A stretch of 64,000 bases of DNA, from NCBI GenBank assembly GCA_013399875.1, contig VXAZ01002109.1:1733901-1797900 (forward strand), read 5' to 3'. Of this stretch, positions 23,201 through 36,300 are shown piece after piece. Both the position numbers and the translations under genes were made by a program. This stretch comes from Gymnorhina tibicen. Lineage: Eukaryota; Chordata; Aves; Passeriformes; Artamidae. Each line of letters begins with the position of its first letter. The stretch's first letter is position 1. The notes beneath the pieces are model-generated. The model did no database searches. It worked only from the letters and a program-made list of their open reading frames with translations, and was not told the DNA's origin.

Positions 23201-25865
23201 TGCATCTTCTAGCAACAAAGTGTCTGAGAATTCAACATTTTTAGTATCCCACTGAAAGCAAAACATTCTGGTCTGTTCAGATGAAAAGTGTTGTTTACAG
23301 GTATGTCCTTGCCATGTCCCAAATTGTTTTTCTTGTTGTGTAGTTACAGAACTAGGGAGAAGTGAAAGAAAAGCCTAAATAATTTTTTTCCCCAAGAATT
23401 CACAGTAAGTACTTAAAATTAACTTGAGGACTATCAAGTGCAATAGCAATGAAGCAATGTTTCTCTCTCTCCCTCTCAGATTACAGTTTGAAAGTTAAGC
23501 TATCAAAGATAAAATTAAATATCCTTATTTGCTTAATTACAAGATACCTTTTTGTGTTGGTTTTTTTGCTTGTCTGAATTAAAAATATTTTTTCCATACA
23601 AACTTAGTCCCAATTTGAAAATAAAAAAAATACAGATTTCCACAATGAAATTATTTTTTCTCTAATAAGAGAAATTACATCCCTAAAAAGTCTAGTTGTC
23701 ATGTATGTATTCATAACAAGTTCAGAAAAGAAGTGACATCCAGTTAAATAAAAGAGAAGTTAAATGCTTGAAATTGCTGTTTCAAGACTTCTTTTTTTGT
23801 ATCTGTAGTGATACATGTCTTGCAGGAAAGAAAAAGAAGAAAAAAGGAGCTTGATTTTATAATGGCACTTCATGTACTGGAGCAATTGTAACTTTGTCTG
23901 TTAACCAGCAGCTGCTAAAGCCCTGCCAATATGTGCTAAACAAGAGTAACACCAGTATTAAGGTCTCTGGTTATTTCAGCATCCCAGACAAAAACTTAAG
24001 GAAATTTCTACATAAAATGCAGTTCACATATTTTACTTTTCAAATCCGGTTGTGCGTGTATGTTAAAATATGTTTAATCTAGAGTGCCAGCCTGTCTGTG
24101 CTGCCTTCAAAAACTCATTTATAAACACTTGCCTTCACAGTGAGGCTATCTACTATCAGGCTGTCAGTATTTGAAATTACTGCAGTAAAGTTTAGAGAGT
24201 AATAATCTTTCTTTTTCAAGGAAAATATGACAGGTGAGTGTTAATTAAGTGTCAGGGAAGAATAACATCGGCCACACTTGAGCATTCTTCAGTCTACAAT
24301 GTCTATAATTTCTGTACTTCTATCATTACATTCTGTCTTATCAATCATCTTTGCTGCAGCTTTCTCTGTGGGATTAGTCAGGTGTTGTGCCAGCTGCTGA
24401 ACACACACGTCATGGGAAAAAACTCTTGTTCTACGGGAATCCCAGAAGTTACGGAAGCACGCAAATTACCTTCTAAATTAGGAACATACGTTGAATGTTT
24501 GTAGGTATGTGTACATACAATAGTAGTGAAATATTCATATGTTTTTTGAGCCTTTACAGAGGTGTGCATTAAACAGTCTTTAAGAATTCTTTTTTTAAAC
24601 ACCAGGGAGATCTTGAACCATAAAATCATCTCTGTGAAACCAAGGCTTTTGGCAATAGTGTTTGACAGCCAGTGTTGGCAGGGGAAAAAGTAATCAGCAA
24701 ACTGATTTGAAATTATGTTACAATTTTTTTTCAATTTATTCAAAATACTCTAAAAAGTAGATCCTTAAAATTAAATTTGAGTGAACAATTATTTTTACAG
24801 GGATCTAGCATACATTTCAAGAGAACAGTACTAAAATTGCCAATTTAGCCTAAGGGTTAAAAATTTCTTCTATTGATGTGTTTTCTCTTGCTCTTTCAGA
24901 CATTAACTGACCCACGTTTTATTTGGGAAATTGATTAGAATAGTGAAACCTCTCCAGACAAACTGAGTATTCTTGAGGTGAAAATACTCATAATACAGGG
25001 AACTACCTGTTTAAAAATTCAAAACAGAACGAAGCATTAAGCTGAGTAGTTAACTTGCAGGTAAGACAAATAAACAATATATAAACATTAGTAATAGCAC
25101 TACATGCACATGCTGTATCACTCAAGAGTTACTGATAAATTTCAAAAATATTGGTTTTTTCATCAAAATCTCTAAAAATGTTGCATGAATACTAAATATG
25201 CCAATCCCACCCCCAGTTTTAGTCGTCACCAAACTATTTATGAATCTGTGATGAATTTGCAGGCAGGAAAGCATCAAATGGAAATAATGAGAATAGGTGA
25301 GAAAAGTGAGCTGTGGGAGGTGTGAGATAGCCATGAGATTTAAAACTGTGTCTCCAGTAGGAGAGATCACTGTGCATGTCTTGCAGAGTATGCCAGCTAC
25401 TAAAATAGTTTGTAAAGGGAATCTCCTCTGCAAGGTGTTTTCTGAATCAGATGCTCCATTTTCTTCTTCTCTCCTTTTTTTTTTTTCTTTTTCTTCCTTG
25501 TTAGTTTGCCTGGCTTTAGTGTTTGAGAAAATACATTTTCTAAGAAACAGTTTTGGAGAAGCTTCTTTTAGTGGAGGAATAAGAATTCTAAATGAATTTT
25601 TTTCTTTTTTTGGATTTGCAGAAAAATAAAAAATATATGCTTGTGTGGCAAATGTGGTGGTTTCTAATCCATTATTTTATATAGCTGTGCTCCTTCAGAG
25701 GCAAACAGGGGATGGAAACAGACTGTGATTGATTTCATCACTATCAAGTGCTCAAGAATAAAGCTTGTAGTGCTGACTCTTCTCTAGGTGTGCAGATCAC
25801 GGAAAAACCATTACTACATTGCCCCATTTTGTCAGACTGAAGATTCCCATGGCCACAGCATATGA
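20264..25865. other. Unique non-coding DNA, 5.6 kb
   Basis: No gene recognised. The 20270-21400 part may hold more of the decayed LINE, but no protein match is readable. A strong acceptor/donor pair at 24900-25060 is listed as a finding. A CAG|GTAACC donor-like site at 22858/22859 ends a 59-codon open stretch beginning at 22682 and has no obvious acceptor. Confidence 0.5.
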
Positions 25866-26062
25866 GTGCTTCACAACTGCTAATTAATTTCTTTTCACAG
25901 GACTCTTGAGATTGCACAGTTTCCTTGTCCTCATTTTCTAGAAATGGAACTGAAATACAGAGGAATTAGGTGCTTTGTTCAAGGTCACAGAGGAAGTTGG
26001 GACAGAACTTGGAATAGAGCCTAGCTCAAAAATTGTGCCTTAACTAATATATCACTTCCCTC
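25866..26062 (+). repeat. MIR SINE relic
   Basis: The order of landmarks is that of MIR: GTGCTTCACAA, then CCTCATTTTCTAGAAATGGA followed by ACTGAAATACAGAGGAATTA, then CAAGGTCACAGAGGAAGT (25980-25997), then GGGACAGAACTTGGAATAGA, and finally GTGCCTTAACTAATATATCA. The corresponding MIR text is a 'cattttacagatggggaa', 'ctgaggcacagag', 'caaggtcacacaggaagt', 'gtgccttaaccac' series. MIR is an ancient tRNA-derived SINE shared across amniotes, so this copy is old and diverged. Confidence 0.8.
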
Positions 26063-28504
26063 CCCCTGAGGTGTCTATGCAAAGGTAGTCACAACACAGT
26101 TCTTGGTGAATCAAAACTCCTCCACAAATAGTGAGCAAAACTTGAAAGGTTTAATTCCAGTAGGAGTACCACTACTTCCTAAGTAAAAGAGATATTCTAG
26201 AAATGTTCTTTAAGAATATTCTGAAATTTCTACCTGAAACAAATGAAATCCAAATAAAATCATAGAGGGGTTTTTTGTTGGTGGTGTTTTATTTTGGGGT
26301 TTTTTTTAGGATTTTAGATACACTGCTCTATTTTTGCTATTTTGCATTTTTATCATTAATGGTATGCTTTTGTCAAAGATTTAGCCTCAATTCTTTCTTC
26401 TTCCTGAACCAGTTGTACTATCTTGCTTCAGTGTTTAGATATGCCATCCAAAAGCATGTTTATCCTATTGAAAACTTACAAGCAGATTTGTAGTTGGTCT
26501 CTGGAAAGCCAAAAGGACTCAAAGTAGATTACCATAAGAAAATAAAACTTTTTCATTGTCTTTTCTGTAAAACTAGTTATGTTTTGTGCACTAGCTAGAT
26601 CGCATAGTTTTACACTGAAGTAAAAGAGATGAGTAAAGGTATCAGATTGTTTTTAAACAGTGTGTAATTTCTGAAGGAATTTCATTATCAGGGAATAACT
26701 GGACTGAATGCATGCATCCACACTGAAGGTCCATTTCCAGTGTCTGGGTGTCTTCTATGTTATATTATAACAATAATCTGGTTTCTAAACAGACAACCTG
26801 AAATTTGCGATTGAAAATTCTCGCTTTCTTGTAAAAATCAAGTAAGATTAAATGAATGGAAGTATTTTAGTGTGTAAAATTATTAATAGATGTGCTGTAA
26901 AACTAGCAGCCTGATCAGGGCAACTTCTTGTGGGCTACCTACAAAACAGCATGAAAAGTGATTTTTTCACCTTGCTCACTTAGCATTTAGTACCTCCTGA
27001 AACTAATGCAGTGGTGGGTTTAGACCCTTCTTACCATCTAGCTACTAACCAAGGCTCTAAAAGTTGTGTACACTGTCATCAGTCACTTGAACCTGTAAAT
27101 TCCTGAGTCTGTACAATAATCTTTACTAAAATCACTCTGTTGCTGAGAGTTTATCTAACACAGCTCCAAAAAATCTTGGTCTGGTTTGTGGCATTACAGA
27201 TACCTTGTGTCTTGGCCAAGGTCTTATGAAAAGTGAAACAACCTTCAAAAAATACATTTGTGCTGGAACTCTGTTTGGTAAAAGATGACAAAGTAAAACT
27301 TTATGTTTTTAAACAATGAGTTCTCACAGGGACATTTTTTAATTAGTTACCTAAACCTTATTAGATCCAGTCTTTGTATTACATAAGATATTTGGCCCCA
27401 AATCCCCTCATAGCCTGTTATTTTTCCTACTGATCAAGCATTTCTCCACAGTGGTTTGTACAGTAAATGCTGTGCACTGGAGTAATCTCTGTATTTTGGA
27501 GTAGATTGAAAGAGACAGGGCAGTCGCTGCAGGTCAGATCTGCTGGGAGATCTGCGTTGTCATAATAAGCCAGTTTCTCAGTAACTTACAGCAATGAAGT
27601 TCAGAGGCAGCCAGCTCTCGCAGCTACTGAGCAGACTAAATATTGATTGGAAGGGAAGAATGAGGGAGATGGTGACCTTCTATTCAGAGCCTGACAAAAG
27701 TGTGGTTGGAATGATGCTCTTGCTAATGCAGCGCCTTCCTAGTTACGCTGCATACTAGCGGGAGGCAGCTGCGCTTCCTTCCTGCCTCAGATCCTCCACT
27801 CCTGACTTCTGACATCAAATCATTAACTTTGTTAGCCTTGCTCCTCCCTTGGAGTTTCCTAAGGGAAAGAAAGAGAAATTCTTCTCAACTCGAGCCTCAT
27901 CAAAGTCATGGGAGTCATTTTCAAGTACAGTATATTTTTTATCTGTAAGTTACCTAAAAAACGAAAGCGTAGTTGAAATGAAACTCCCTCAAGCTTACCT
28001 GTACTTTCAGCAATTAATGGAGGAAGTATTTGCCATTCAAAAAGCTTTTGCTGTTTGGATTTCCTCCAGTTCAGAATCAGCTCTATCAAATTGGCCAGTG
28101 CAATTTATTATCTCCTCAGGGACATTCAGCTGTCCCAGCTAACCTTTCTCAGAATAGATCCAGCTGTGTCCTTCTGGACGAAATCTTTCCACTCCCCTAA
28201 AGATGCAGTCATTGTAAGGATGTCCTGGACAGAACTATTAAAGATACCCTTAGGCCCAGCTCTGCATTAATGACCTATAGCTCATGACTTCCATTTCAGC
28301 TGTATATATTTTGATGTGAGGGTTAAGAAGGATAGCATAGGTTAAAGTATAGCAGCAAGATCCCCAGGGAAACAAAAGTGCAATTATTCTGTAAATGGCA
28401 ATTCAGAATTAATGGTCCAGGAAAATGACTTTGCAGAGAAGTTCAGCTCTCATGATTTTATTTGGAATTGACAGCAGTTGGAAGACAGTCCATTACATGA
28501 CAAC
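26063..28504. other. Unique non-coding DNA; both strands partly open near 27.85-28.27 kb
   Basis: No gene recognised. At 27849-28142 the plus strand is open for 97 codons, overlapped by 76 minus codons (28089-27859) and 71 more plus codons (28055-28270). None resembles a known domain. A CAG|GTAAGC donor-like site lies on the minus strand at 27999/27998. Confidence 0.45.
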
Positions 28505-28705
28505 AATGCCTTGCATTTTTCTTAGCATGTTTAATCTATAGATCCTGAAACTTTTCTATTTCTTGTCACAATTTTGTGAATGCTGGCAGTGAGAAATCTG
28601 GAAATGAGAAAATGAGTTTAATCTGCTTGCTCAGAATGATGTGTTCAGCTGGTGGCTACTACATGAAATTGGAACAGAGGCATCCTAGTTCCAGTTTATT
28701 CTGAA
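28505..28705 (+). repeat. MIR-like SINE relic
   Basis: Readable landmarks in MIR order are TTGCATTTTTCTTAGCATGT, TCTATAGATCCTGAAAC, GAAATGAGAAAATGAG, CTGCTTGCTCAGAATGATGT, then CAGCTGGTGGCTAC, and finally GGAACAGAGGCATCCTAGTT. These match the MIR consensus only loosely (for example GACTTGCTCAAGGTCACACAG and GGAATAGAACCCAGG), so the call is less certain than for the copy at 25866. Confidence 0.6.
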
Positions 28706-31700
28706 AGGTACTTCAGTGATTGTGCTTTGACAATCAGTGGTCAAAAATTAAATGGATGATAGAAGTCAATGTTTTCAAGAAGTGAATTTTGCTTTAAATC
28801 ATGTAGAAGTTCTGTATGGAAATACATACAAGACAGAAAATAACCTCATTAAATGAAAATATTAGAAAACAGGACAGGAAAGGAAATTGATTTACCCAAG
28901 GCATAAATGTGGTCTTATCTAATAGCAATATTTGTATAATGTTTAATGTAATTTTGCACATTGCATGTAGATATCCTCATTTATATGAACATCTTCAAGA
29001 TAAACGAGGGGGAAAAGCCTACCTTAAATTATTACTTTCCTGTTTACAAAGTCAAAGAAACTCTTAGGTCCAACAGATTATTATGCAATTAAAAAACCAA
29101 AACAAAACAGTAAAAAAAGAAAAGAAATATTCCTAACTGGGCTGCTAGAGTGGAGGGTGGATTTTTCAGTGACAGAAGATAGAGTTAACACTTCAGACTG
29201 TTTAAAAACACAATCAGCTGAGCAGTGTAGCTCACAATGATTAATCTATTTCAGGTGTGTTTTATCAGTCAGGCTACAGCCTAAATTAGGCTTGTTACTT
29301 ATCAGGCTTTTACTCAGAAACTCATGTCAGGTTGTTTTATGGTCATGATTTCCATGCTGTCTTGCTGACTATATTTGTTAAATGAAGATTTAGGCTTTTC
29401 TGTTTATTTTTAAAGAACTGAAAAGCAATGGATATGCTCAAAATCTGCTTCTGCTTTATCTTTATTCTTCCTTGGAAGGGGGGTATTTTTTTCTTGGGTG
29501 ATTATTTTTCAGGATGTTCATTTTCAGTGACCTCCACAATTTTGTGAGGCACTGTAGGTAGCCATGTTACTGGAGAAGACAGAAAGGCTTATGCTAGAAA
29601 AATTTATCCTATTGGTTGTTCAAATCTGAGGTGGGCAATTTGATGTTGGCTTATTTTGACTACAATTTTACCAAAACACCAATAAATGGTTAGAAATACT
29701 TTCTGTGAAGGGGTTTAGATTTCTTTCTGAATGGTAATTGCTTTCTGAATATCTGCATGAATGTTGGTAGGTATATAGACCCACGTGTATAAGTTTTTCT
29801 TTAAAGCTTTTAAGTTTGGTTTGGATTTAGAAATTGATTTCAACCTAGAGAGAGGGAAAAAGATATCAAAGAGATAATTTTATAACTTCTTGATCTGTGG
29901 TTTTCATGATTTATCGTTTTAATAATTTTGTATTCAAAATGTATTTACTTTTACCAGAATGTGTAAGGAAAGGCTCTTTTAGAAGCTGAGGTACCTAAAG
30001 CAGGTCTGTGTTTTCTGTTTTGTTTGTCTAACAGTTGGTCTAATAGTTAACCTTAGTGATTATAAAGATGGTGTCTTGCTCCCAGCTGATTTCTGTGTGC
30101 TTTACCAAGTAAATCATTAATTTTATGGGTGCTAACACCACAGACCACATTTATGTAAGTGTAAACAAGCTGCACATACATTTACATCTGTTCTTTGATC
30201 TGGACAGCTATTCTTATGATTTAGCTCAATATCCTGTCTGAGCTTTAGTCATAACTCTCTAGAATACAGCAGTCATACAGGCATGATTTGGGTGAAGGAA
30301 AGGAGAATGCTTAAAACACATGTGGTATGATAAAATACTTGGAAATCTCATTCTGGTGGCATTTTATAAAGGCACGAGTAAGAATTGTAGAAAATCCTGC
30401 AAAGTAAAATTTAAAAGAAAACCCTTCTCTTAGACTAGTGCCTTAAATGATGATTTCAGCATTCACATCAGGGCAAAGGTTTACCTAACTGTGTCTTAGA
30501 CTTAAAGCGTAAGCAATTGCATTTTTTGAGTTCCCAACACACACACAAACACGTGCACAGAGTCAGCGACACCTATATACACAAACTGCAAGGCATTAAA
30601 GTGGGATGACACTGGGAGAATTTTCTTGCAGAGACATAATTAAGAGATTGTGGTTAGCTTACTTCTAAGTTTGCATTTTCCAGTCCAAAATTTTTAATTT
30701 CAATATCTTTTCACCTTTGCTTTGAATTTCCTGGTTTTCTGTGATTGTCCACTTTTTTTTGTTTAAATTCTTTATTTGATGCTTAGGTGTTTTTCTAAGA
30801 TAACTTGAGAATATTGTAGCCCTGATCTTAAGTGTAGTGCTCACAATTCAAAATATTTTTTTTAAGAACTCCAAAGCCTCAGCAGCTCATATGTTAAGTA
30901 GTTCATAGATTCTGACTGACTTTTAAGAGCTCACAAACATCTAGGTATGTATAGCTGCGTAACTACCCGGGTACATGAAGAAAAGCTTAGGCTTTTTTGA
31001 ATGCAGTTGCAACGCAAATAAAGGTCTAAGATGCATGAAGGAGCTCTAAAAGCTCAAAATGCAATGAAAGGCCTCCAGAAATGAGATATGAAGGTAGAAG
31101 AGCTGCTTTCCAAGAAATTCTTTTATGTTAGTTGTATACAGAGCATGCAGGGAGACCAGAGAGTTAAAGAGAAGGGGGCTGCAGCATTGCGGAAATTCTT
31201 AATAATGCTGCCATCTATTTGGTAAGCCCATGATATGGCTTTATCTAGACAGCATTTAAAATGTACTTTAATTCTAACTATAGCAACCTCATCTCAGACT
31301 GGGAAAGCAAAAAAGAGTGGAGTCATCTCACCTAATCTTACAATCACTATGGACTAACAGCTGTGCCCCATGCTGCTTGGAGATGCTTGCACTATAGATT
31401 GTGATAAATCCCCCACAAAGTACAGTCACCATTATTTCTTCTCTCCAGAAACTACAAATTATGTGCCATTTATCTTGGAAACTGTAGAAACTCATATATT
31501 CAAGTTTATATTTCTAAAATAATAATAAGAGGGGATAAAAGATTTGAATATAGATCCTATTCTTTTCTTTAACAATGAACAAATTCACTAAAAAATACTG
31601 GGAAAAAAAAGGACAAACTTTTGATGAATACAAATTGAAATTTAAAAAAAAGGCGAGACTAAACAAAAAGTTTAAATTTAGGTTAACAGCGGATATTTTG

Positions 31701-33237
31701 AAACTATATTTAAACATAGTTCTAATTTTACAATATTGTAAAAAGTAGACTGTGTTCACATGCTCATTGTATCTTTAATGGTAACACTCTTTCAAATATT
31801 AATGGTTGAAGATGGAATTTTTAGTGGATAATACCCCATGGAAATGTCACATCTCACTTATGAGATGATTACGTGCAAAATATATTTTTATAGTAAAAAT
31901 ATTTTAAGATACAATAGAAAATTCTAACCTTTACAATATTAAACCATAAACTCATTACTAAAATAAGACCTAAGGAAAATAATACACTTTCAAGATCTAA
32001 AGTACTTTTGATCTTAATTGCATTTTGCTGGATATTATTGTGTGGGAAATGTAATCCTGAAGTGACAGCCACTTCACTCACCATGTAGGTAATAATTACC
32101 TATCTCCTCCAACAATGAAACTCTGGAATTTCATATGTTATAAGGGAAGCCACAGTAAATATGTCATTTCTCAAACTGATGAAATACATAAGGACCATTG
32201 AGAATATAATAATTTTCATAGTGGCATATTGTCTATCAGTGTTTATCAAATGATTGCAATTTAATAAGAAAACTGATGAGGCTAAATACATAGATGGTGG
32301 ATATGTATGAAAACAGCTTTTCCAAGGACCTAGCCAAAAAAAATTCATTTTTGTTGAAATCTGGAGTAATATTTGTTAATCTTTCCAATCACATCTGTAA
32401 TAACTTTTCTTTCAGATGCATTCTCACTGCCTTGTAACCTAATTCTCTTCTTGGATGGAATGCAATTCCCACAACGATTTTATGCTTTGATTTTAGAAAT
32501 TTTAGGCAAACTCTGCATGTTCCTGCGTACTATAGTTCTTTTAGTTTTGCTGAGTAACCTTCTTCCTCTTGTATCCCTTTTGAAATCAAACATATTGATT
32601 ATTAATCTGTTTAAATTTATTATTTGATTTAAATAATTTCACATGGGAATTAAATCATGATAACTTGAACCAGATTTATCTTCTGTCACAAAATCAACAA
32701 AGTTGTTGTTACTTAGGACTGTCACAGATGCTGCAGTGAAGTGAATGGGTGAAGATATCACCATCTTTCATTATTTGCCCTGCTTCTGAGACATTTTGCT
32801 TACCTTTCTGGACAGTTTTTTAGTCCATTTTTGATCTACCTCCTTTTTCAATATGATTTTCAGTATGCACTAGAAATCTCTCTATGCAGAGACAAAATCA
32901 GCCATCGGTTTCTCATATATCTTCAAAGTCTGTCAGAGGCTTTGCTTCCAAATGGTGTACCCATGAAATTCTCTCTTTATGTCATCCAGGAGTAACTGGA
33001 TTGGACAGAGCACTTAGCTGCAAGTGTTTGCAGATGTGGTTCCAGTTTCTGTGTGTTTCTGTCAACTAATGGTTAGGACAGTCTCAGTAAAACTGAGAGA
33101 GAGGGATAGCATTGAGTAGATATAGCATTTAATAGCACTGTAATTAGAAAATGAACCAATTAGAAAATGAACCAATGTAAAAGGTATTGAGAGTTACATT
33201 TTCTAGCTGTATTTTTGAACATATGTGGCTGCAGCTT
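28706..33237. other. Unique AT-rich non-coding DNA, 4.5 kb
   Basis: No gene, LTR or LINE recognised. It includes a short CA-rich patch near 30537-30560 and a 16-bp tandem duplication at 33143-33174. Confidence 0.55.
33143..33174. repeat. Perfect 16-bp tandem duplication
   Basis: ATTAGAAAATGAACCA occurs at 33143-33158 and again immediately at 33159-33174, consistent with replication slippage. Confidence 0.95.
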
Positions 33238-33241
33238 CTGC

Positions 33242-33302
33242 ACTTCATGTGGAACTCAGTGGGAGCTGGTGGACCTGAGCACCTTTTAGTATTCCTCTGG
33301 CC
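33242..33302. repeat. Possible ancient amniote interspersed repeat
   Basis: AACTCAGTGGGAGCTGGTGG followed by CTGAGCACCTTTTAGTATT resembles a motif I recall as recurring across turtle, crocodile and bird genomes (ACTTCAGTGGGAGCTG...GCTCAGCACCTTT). The family name is uncertain. Confidence 0.4.
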
Positions 33303-36300
33303 ATGGTGCTGCACACACAGGAACTTCATGGAGGGTGGAACATGAGGAAAACCTTATGCCAAGAAGGGCGGTGCCAGGTGACTATAGGTACCTCTAATAC
33401 ATAGCAGCCACCAGAACTTGGAGCCAGTGCACTGTTGTTGTGGGTTTTTTTTTAAGTTTATTATCTATATTCTACTTAAATATTATTCTAGACACCAAAA
33501 AAGTCTTGAAGAATCAGCTGACTCATTGGATATGTATTTATTTCCAGCCCTGGATGATTCTATACATGAAAACCCATATACTTCTATTGTAACTGATATA
33601 ATTGATTGCTGCCGTTCTAATTGGTAAAATTAAATTTGTTGAGACATTTTTATTTTACTTCCTTTTCTGAATGCATCAGCATGACCCAACAATTTCTTTA
33701 TGTAGAAATTAAAGGAGGACGCAACAAAGAAAGAATACCACTAGGGCATATATTAATTACAAAACATGGCAACAGTACCATATATTGCAGATACAATACA
33801 TACTGGTTTCTGTGAGTCATGATCAGAAACTTTTACAGAGGGTTAATGCTGATTTCTAACTTATGCAGGCAAGAAACCTGTGGTTTTACACTGCTGGGGA
33901 ATAATGATGTTGTATATTTTTCTGGGAAGTAATGTATAAACAGAGGTTAATAACATTCAGAGAACTGAGAGTGCTGCGATATATGCTGCAGTCCTGTGGC
34001 TATTTCTGTAGAAGCAGATGTGTGTACTCCTGCACACAGGTAGCAACCCTTGAACAGCATGATGTGGGGAAGAGAATTTAGAGTATTCCTTGTGGTTTGC
34101 AAAACTTTAAAGTAGTCCACAAGCAGTCTGAGGAGATTTGCTATGCCCTGTTAAATCAGAAACTGCTATACTAACATATCATGTGAGGAAGAATGTTAAA
34201 TAAGAGCTTGGTAGCTACTGTGTGCAATACTCTTGCTATCTGCCAGCTGTTGACTGCATTTCACTTTCACTGTCCATCTGCCTTTTCTATTTTCATCCTA
34301 GTTTGTGATGTTCGTCATTGCTCTTTTCTGTGATGTCAACAGGTTTTGTTGTTGATGTAAACAACTGTGGACTCTTAAAAGGCTGTTCCTTGTGAGTCAT
34401 AAGTACCTAGGGCATCCAGGTTTTTATTGGAATCTTTCATTCTGTATGTGGGTACGAAACACTCCTTTAGGCATTAGTGCTATTGTCAAGAGAGAAATTT
34501 ATCAAAATTTTGTGCGAGGAAGAGGATCCCAAAGAGAAGACAGCAATCTGAGCTGGTGATACACATATCCAGGTACCTACCTGGAGTAAAGGTATTATTG
34601 CTTTCAGAAAACAGGAATTCCAAACCGACAGGGAAGAAAATCAAAATCCGTCATCATTCTTTAGATATAAGGCTGTCATAGTAGGTGATTCTCTTGGTGA
34701 CCACTAGAATCTATGAACCCTTTTTACACCAGCCATGCCTCAAAAAGTGACTATGAAGACTTTCAGAGTTTCTGATTGAGAGGTCAGTTTTATGACAAAT
34801 TTTTATGTGCAGAACAGATTTTTATTTCAGAATATGAGTACATTTTGAACTGACAGATGCCTATAGCCCAATTGTAGTGCAAGTATCACAGAGACTACAA
34901 GGCTGTTAATTGGGTTTTTTTTGTTGTTGTTGCTTTTGAGACAATAATTCAATGTAGGAAACAGAGAAAATATATACAAGAGACTTCTCAACCAATAAAG
35001 ACTAAAAGTCTAAAATCAGCCAAAGAGTTGTTTGAATTCAACATCTTTAAGAAATAGCTTCATCTTGGAAATAAATATATATAATAAATTACTTGTAAAA
35101 GAAATTTCAATAACTTCATCAGAGAACTAGCCATATTTGAATGTGTACTACAAAATTGCAACTAAATAATAATTTTGGGTTATAATAAATGCACTAAAAA
35201 TACACTCATACTTAAATTTAAGAACTTAAACCTTGAAAAAATATTATATGGATTTTGAATCTTATAGTGTATGTGATACCTATTAATGCTTATTTTACAG
35301 ATAGAAAAGCAGAGACACGTGAATCTTGCCTCCCAGTATCATTTGTACTTTCACTTTGGGGAAATAGGTAATATGATTTCAGGCTAAAGAACTGCCACTT
35401 CAAAGAACTACATATTTGCATATGTAAGTTCAAGAAAGCAGCTGTGGGTGTGTACTTTTTTCCCCAGAGTTAATATTTAAACTGTAATGATCCTATATTA
35501 GTCTTATAGTTTTTCATGTAAAAGGAACATTATCAAATTTATTTTCTCTCTGAAACTGTAACAAATATAGATAGATAAAAATGTAATCAATTTCCATGTG
35601 ATATTCAGTACCTAAAAAATTACAGTATATTTTAGAAGTTTTATTGCCAGTTCTTACGATATTTATCTCATGATAGATACTTTACCTGAAAGCTCCAGGT
35701 CATAGATTCATGGAAGTTTGTCAGTATTTTAGGTTTTATTAGAAAAACCCAACAACTTGGTGAATACCACATGACCCCCTGCCAAGTATCAGCACTAATT
35801 TGAAATTAAAAGGAACCTTTTTTAAACTAGATTTTTTTCACTGATAAGTGAAAAATGCCCTTTTTTCTTTTAAAATGTACTATAATTGCAAATTAATCCT
35901 TTTCTTTTCCTCATGAGTGGTGTCAAGTCTTTGCCACATTGCTAACGAGAGCCTGTTGTTTTCCTTATCTAACTTTAGCTCATTATAAATTGGTATTTAA
36001 ATGTTTCAGCTAGAAGAACTCAGAAGTTCCTTCTTCAAGATTTTTATAATTATTTTTCTTCTTTGTAAGTGCATCTCAGTACACTTTTGGTTGCTTTGCA
36101 TGACTTCTCTATTGGAACAAATATTAGGTTAATGAATAATGTTCTGAGTCCTTATGTTTGGTGAAAATTTCCCCTCTTGAATATTAAAATTCCAAGCATG
36201 AATTGTATTTTATGAGGCAAACACGTTCTAAGAACTATGCTGTTGATTGTACAGAGAAAAACAAATCAACCATAATTAAATGTCATGTTAAGTTTCCTTG

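Noticed and set aside
35270..35350. Possible third MIR fragment (CTTATTTTACAGATAGAAAA then GCAGAGACAC)
   Set aside because: Only about 35 bases resemble MIR, and the following sequence does not continue the match.
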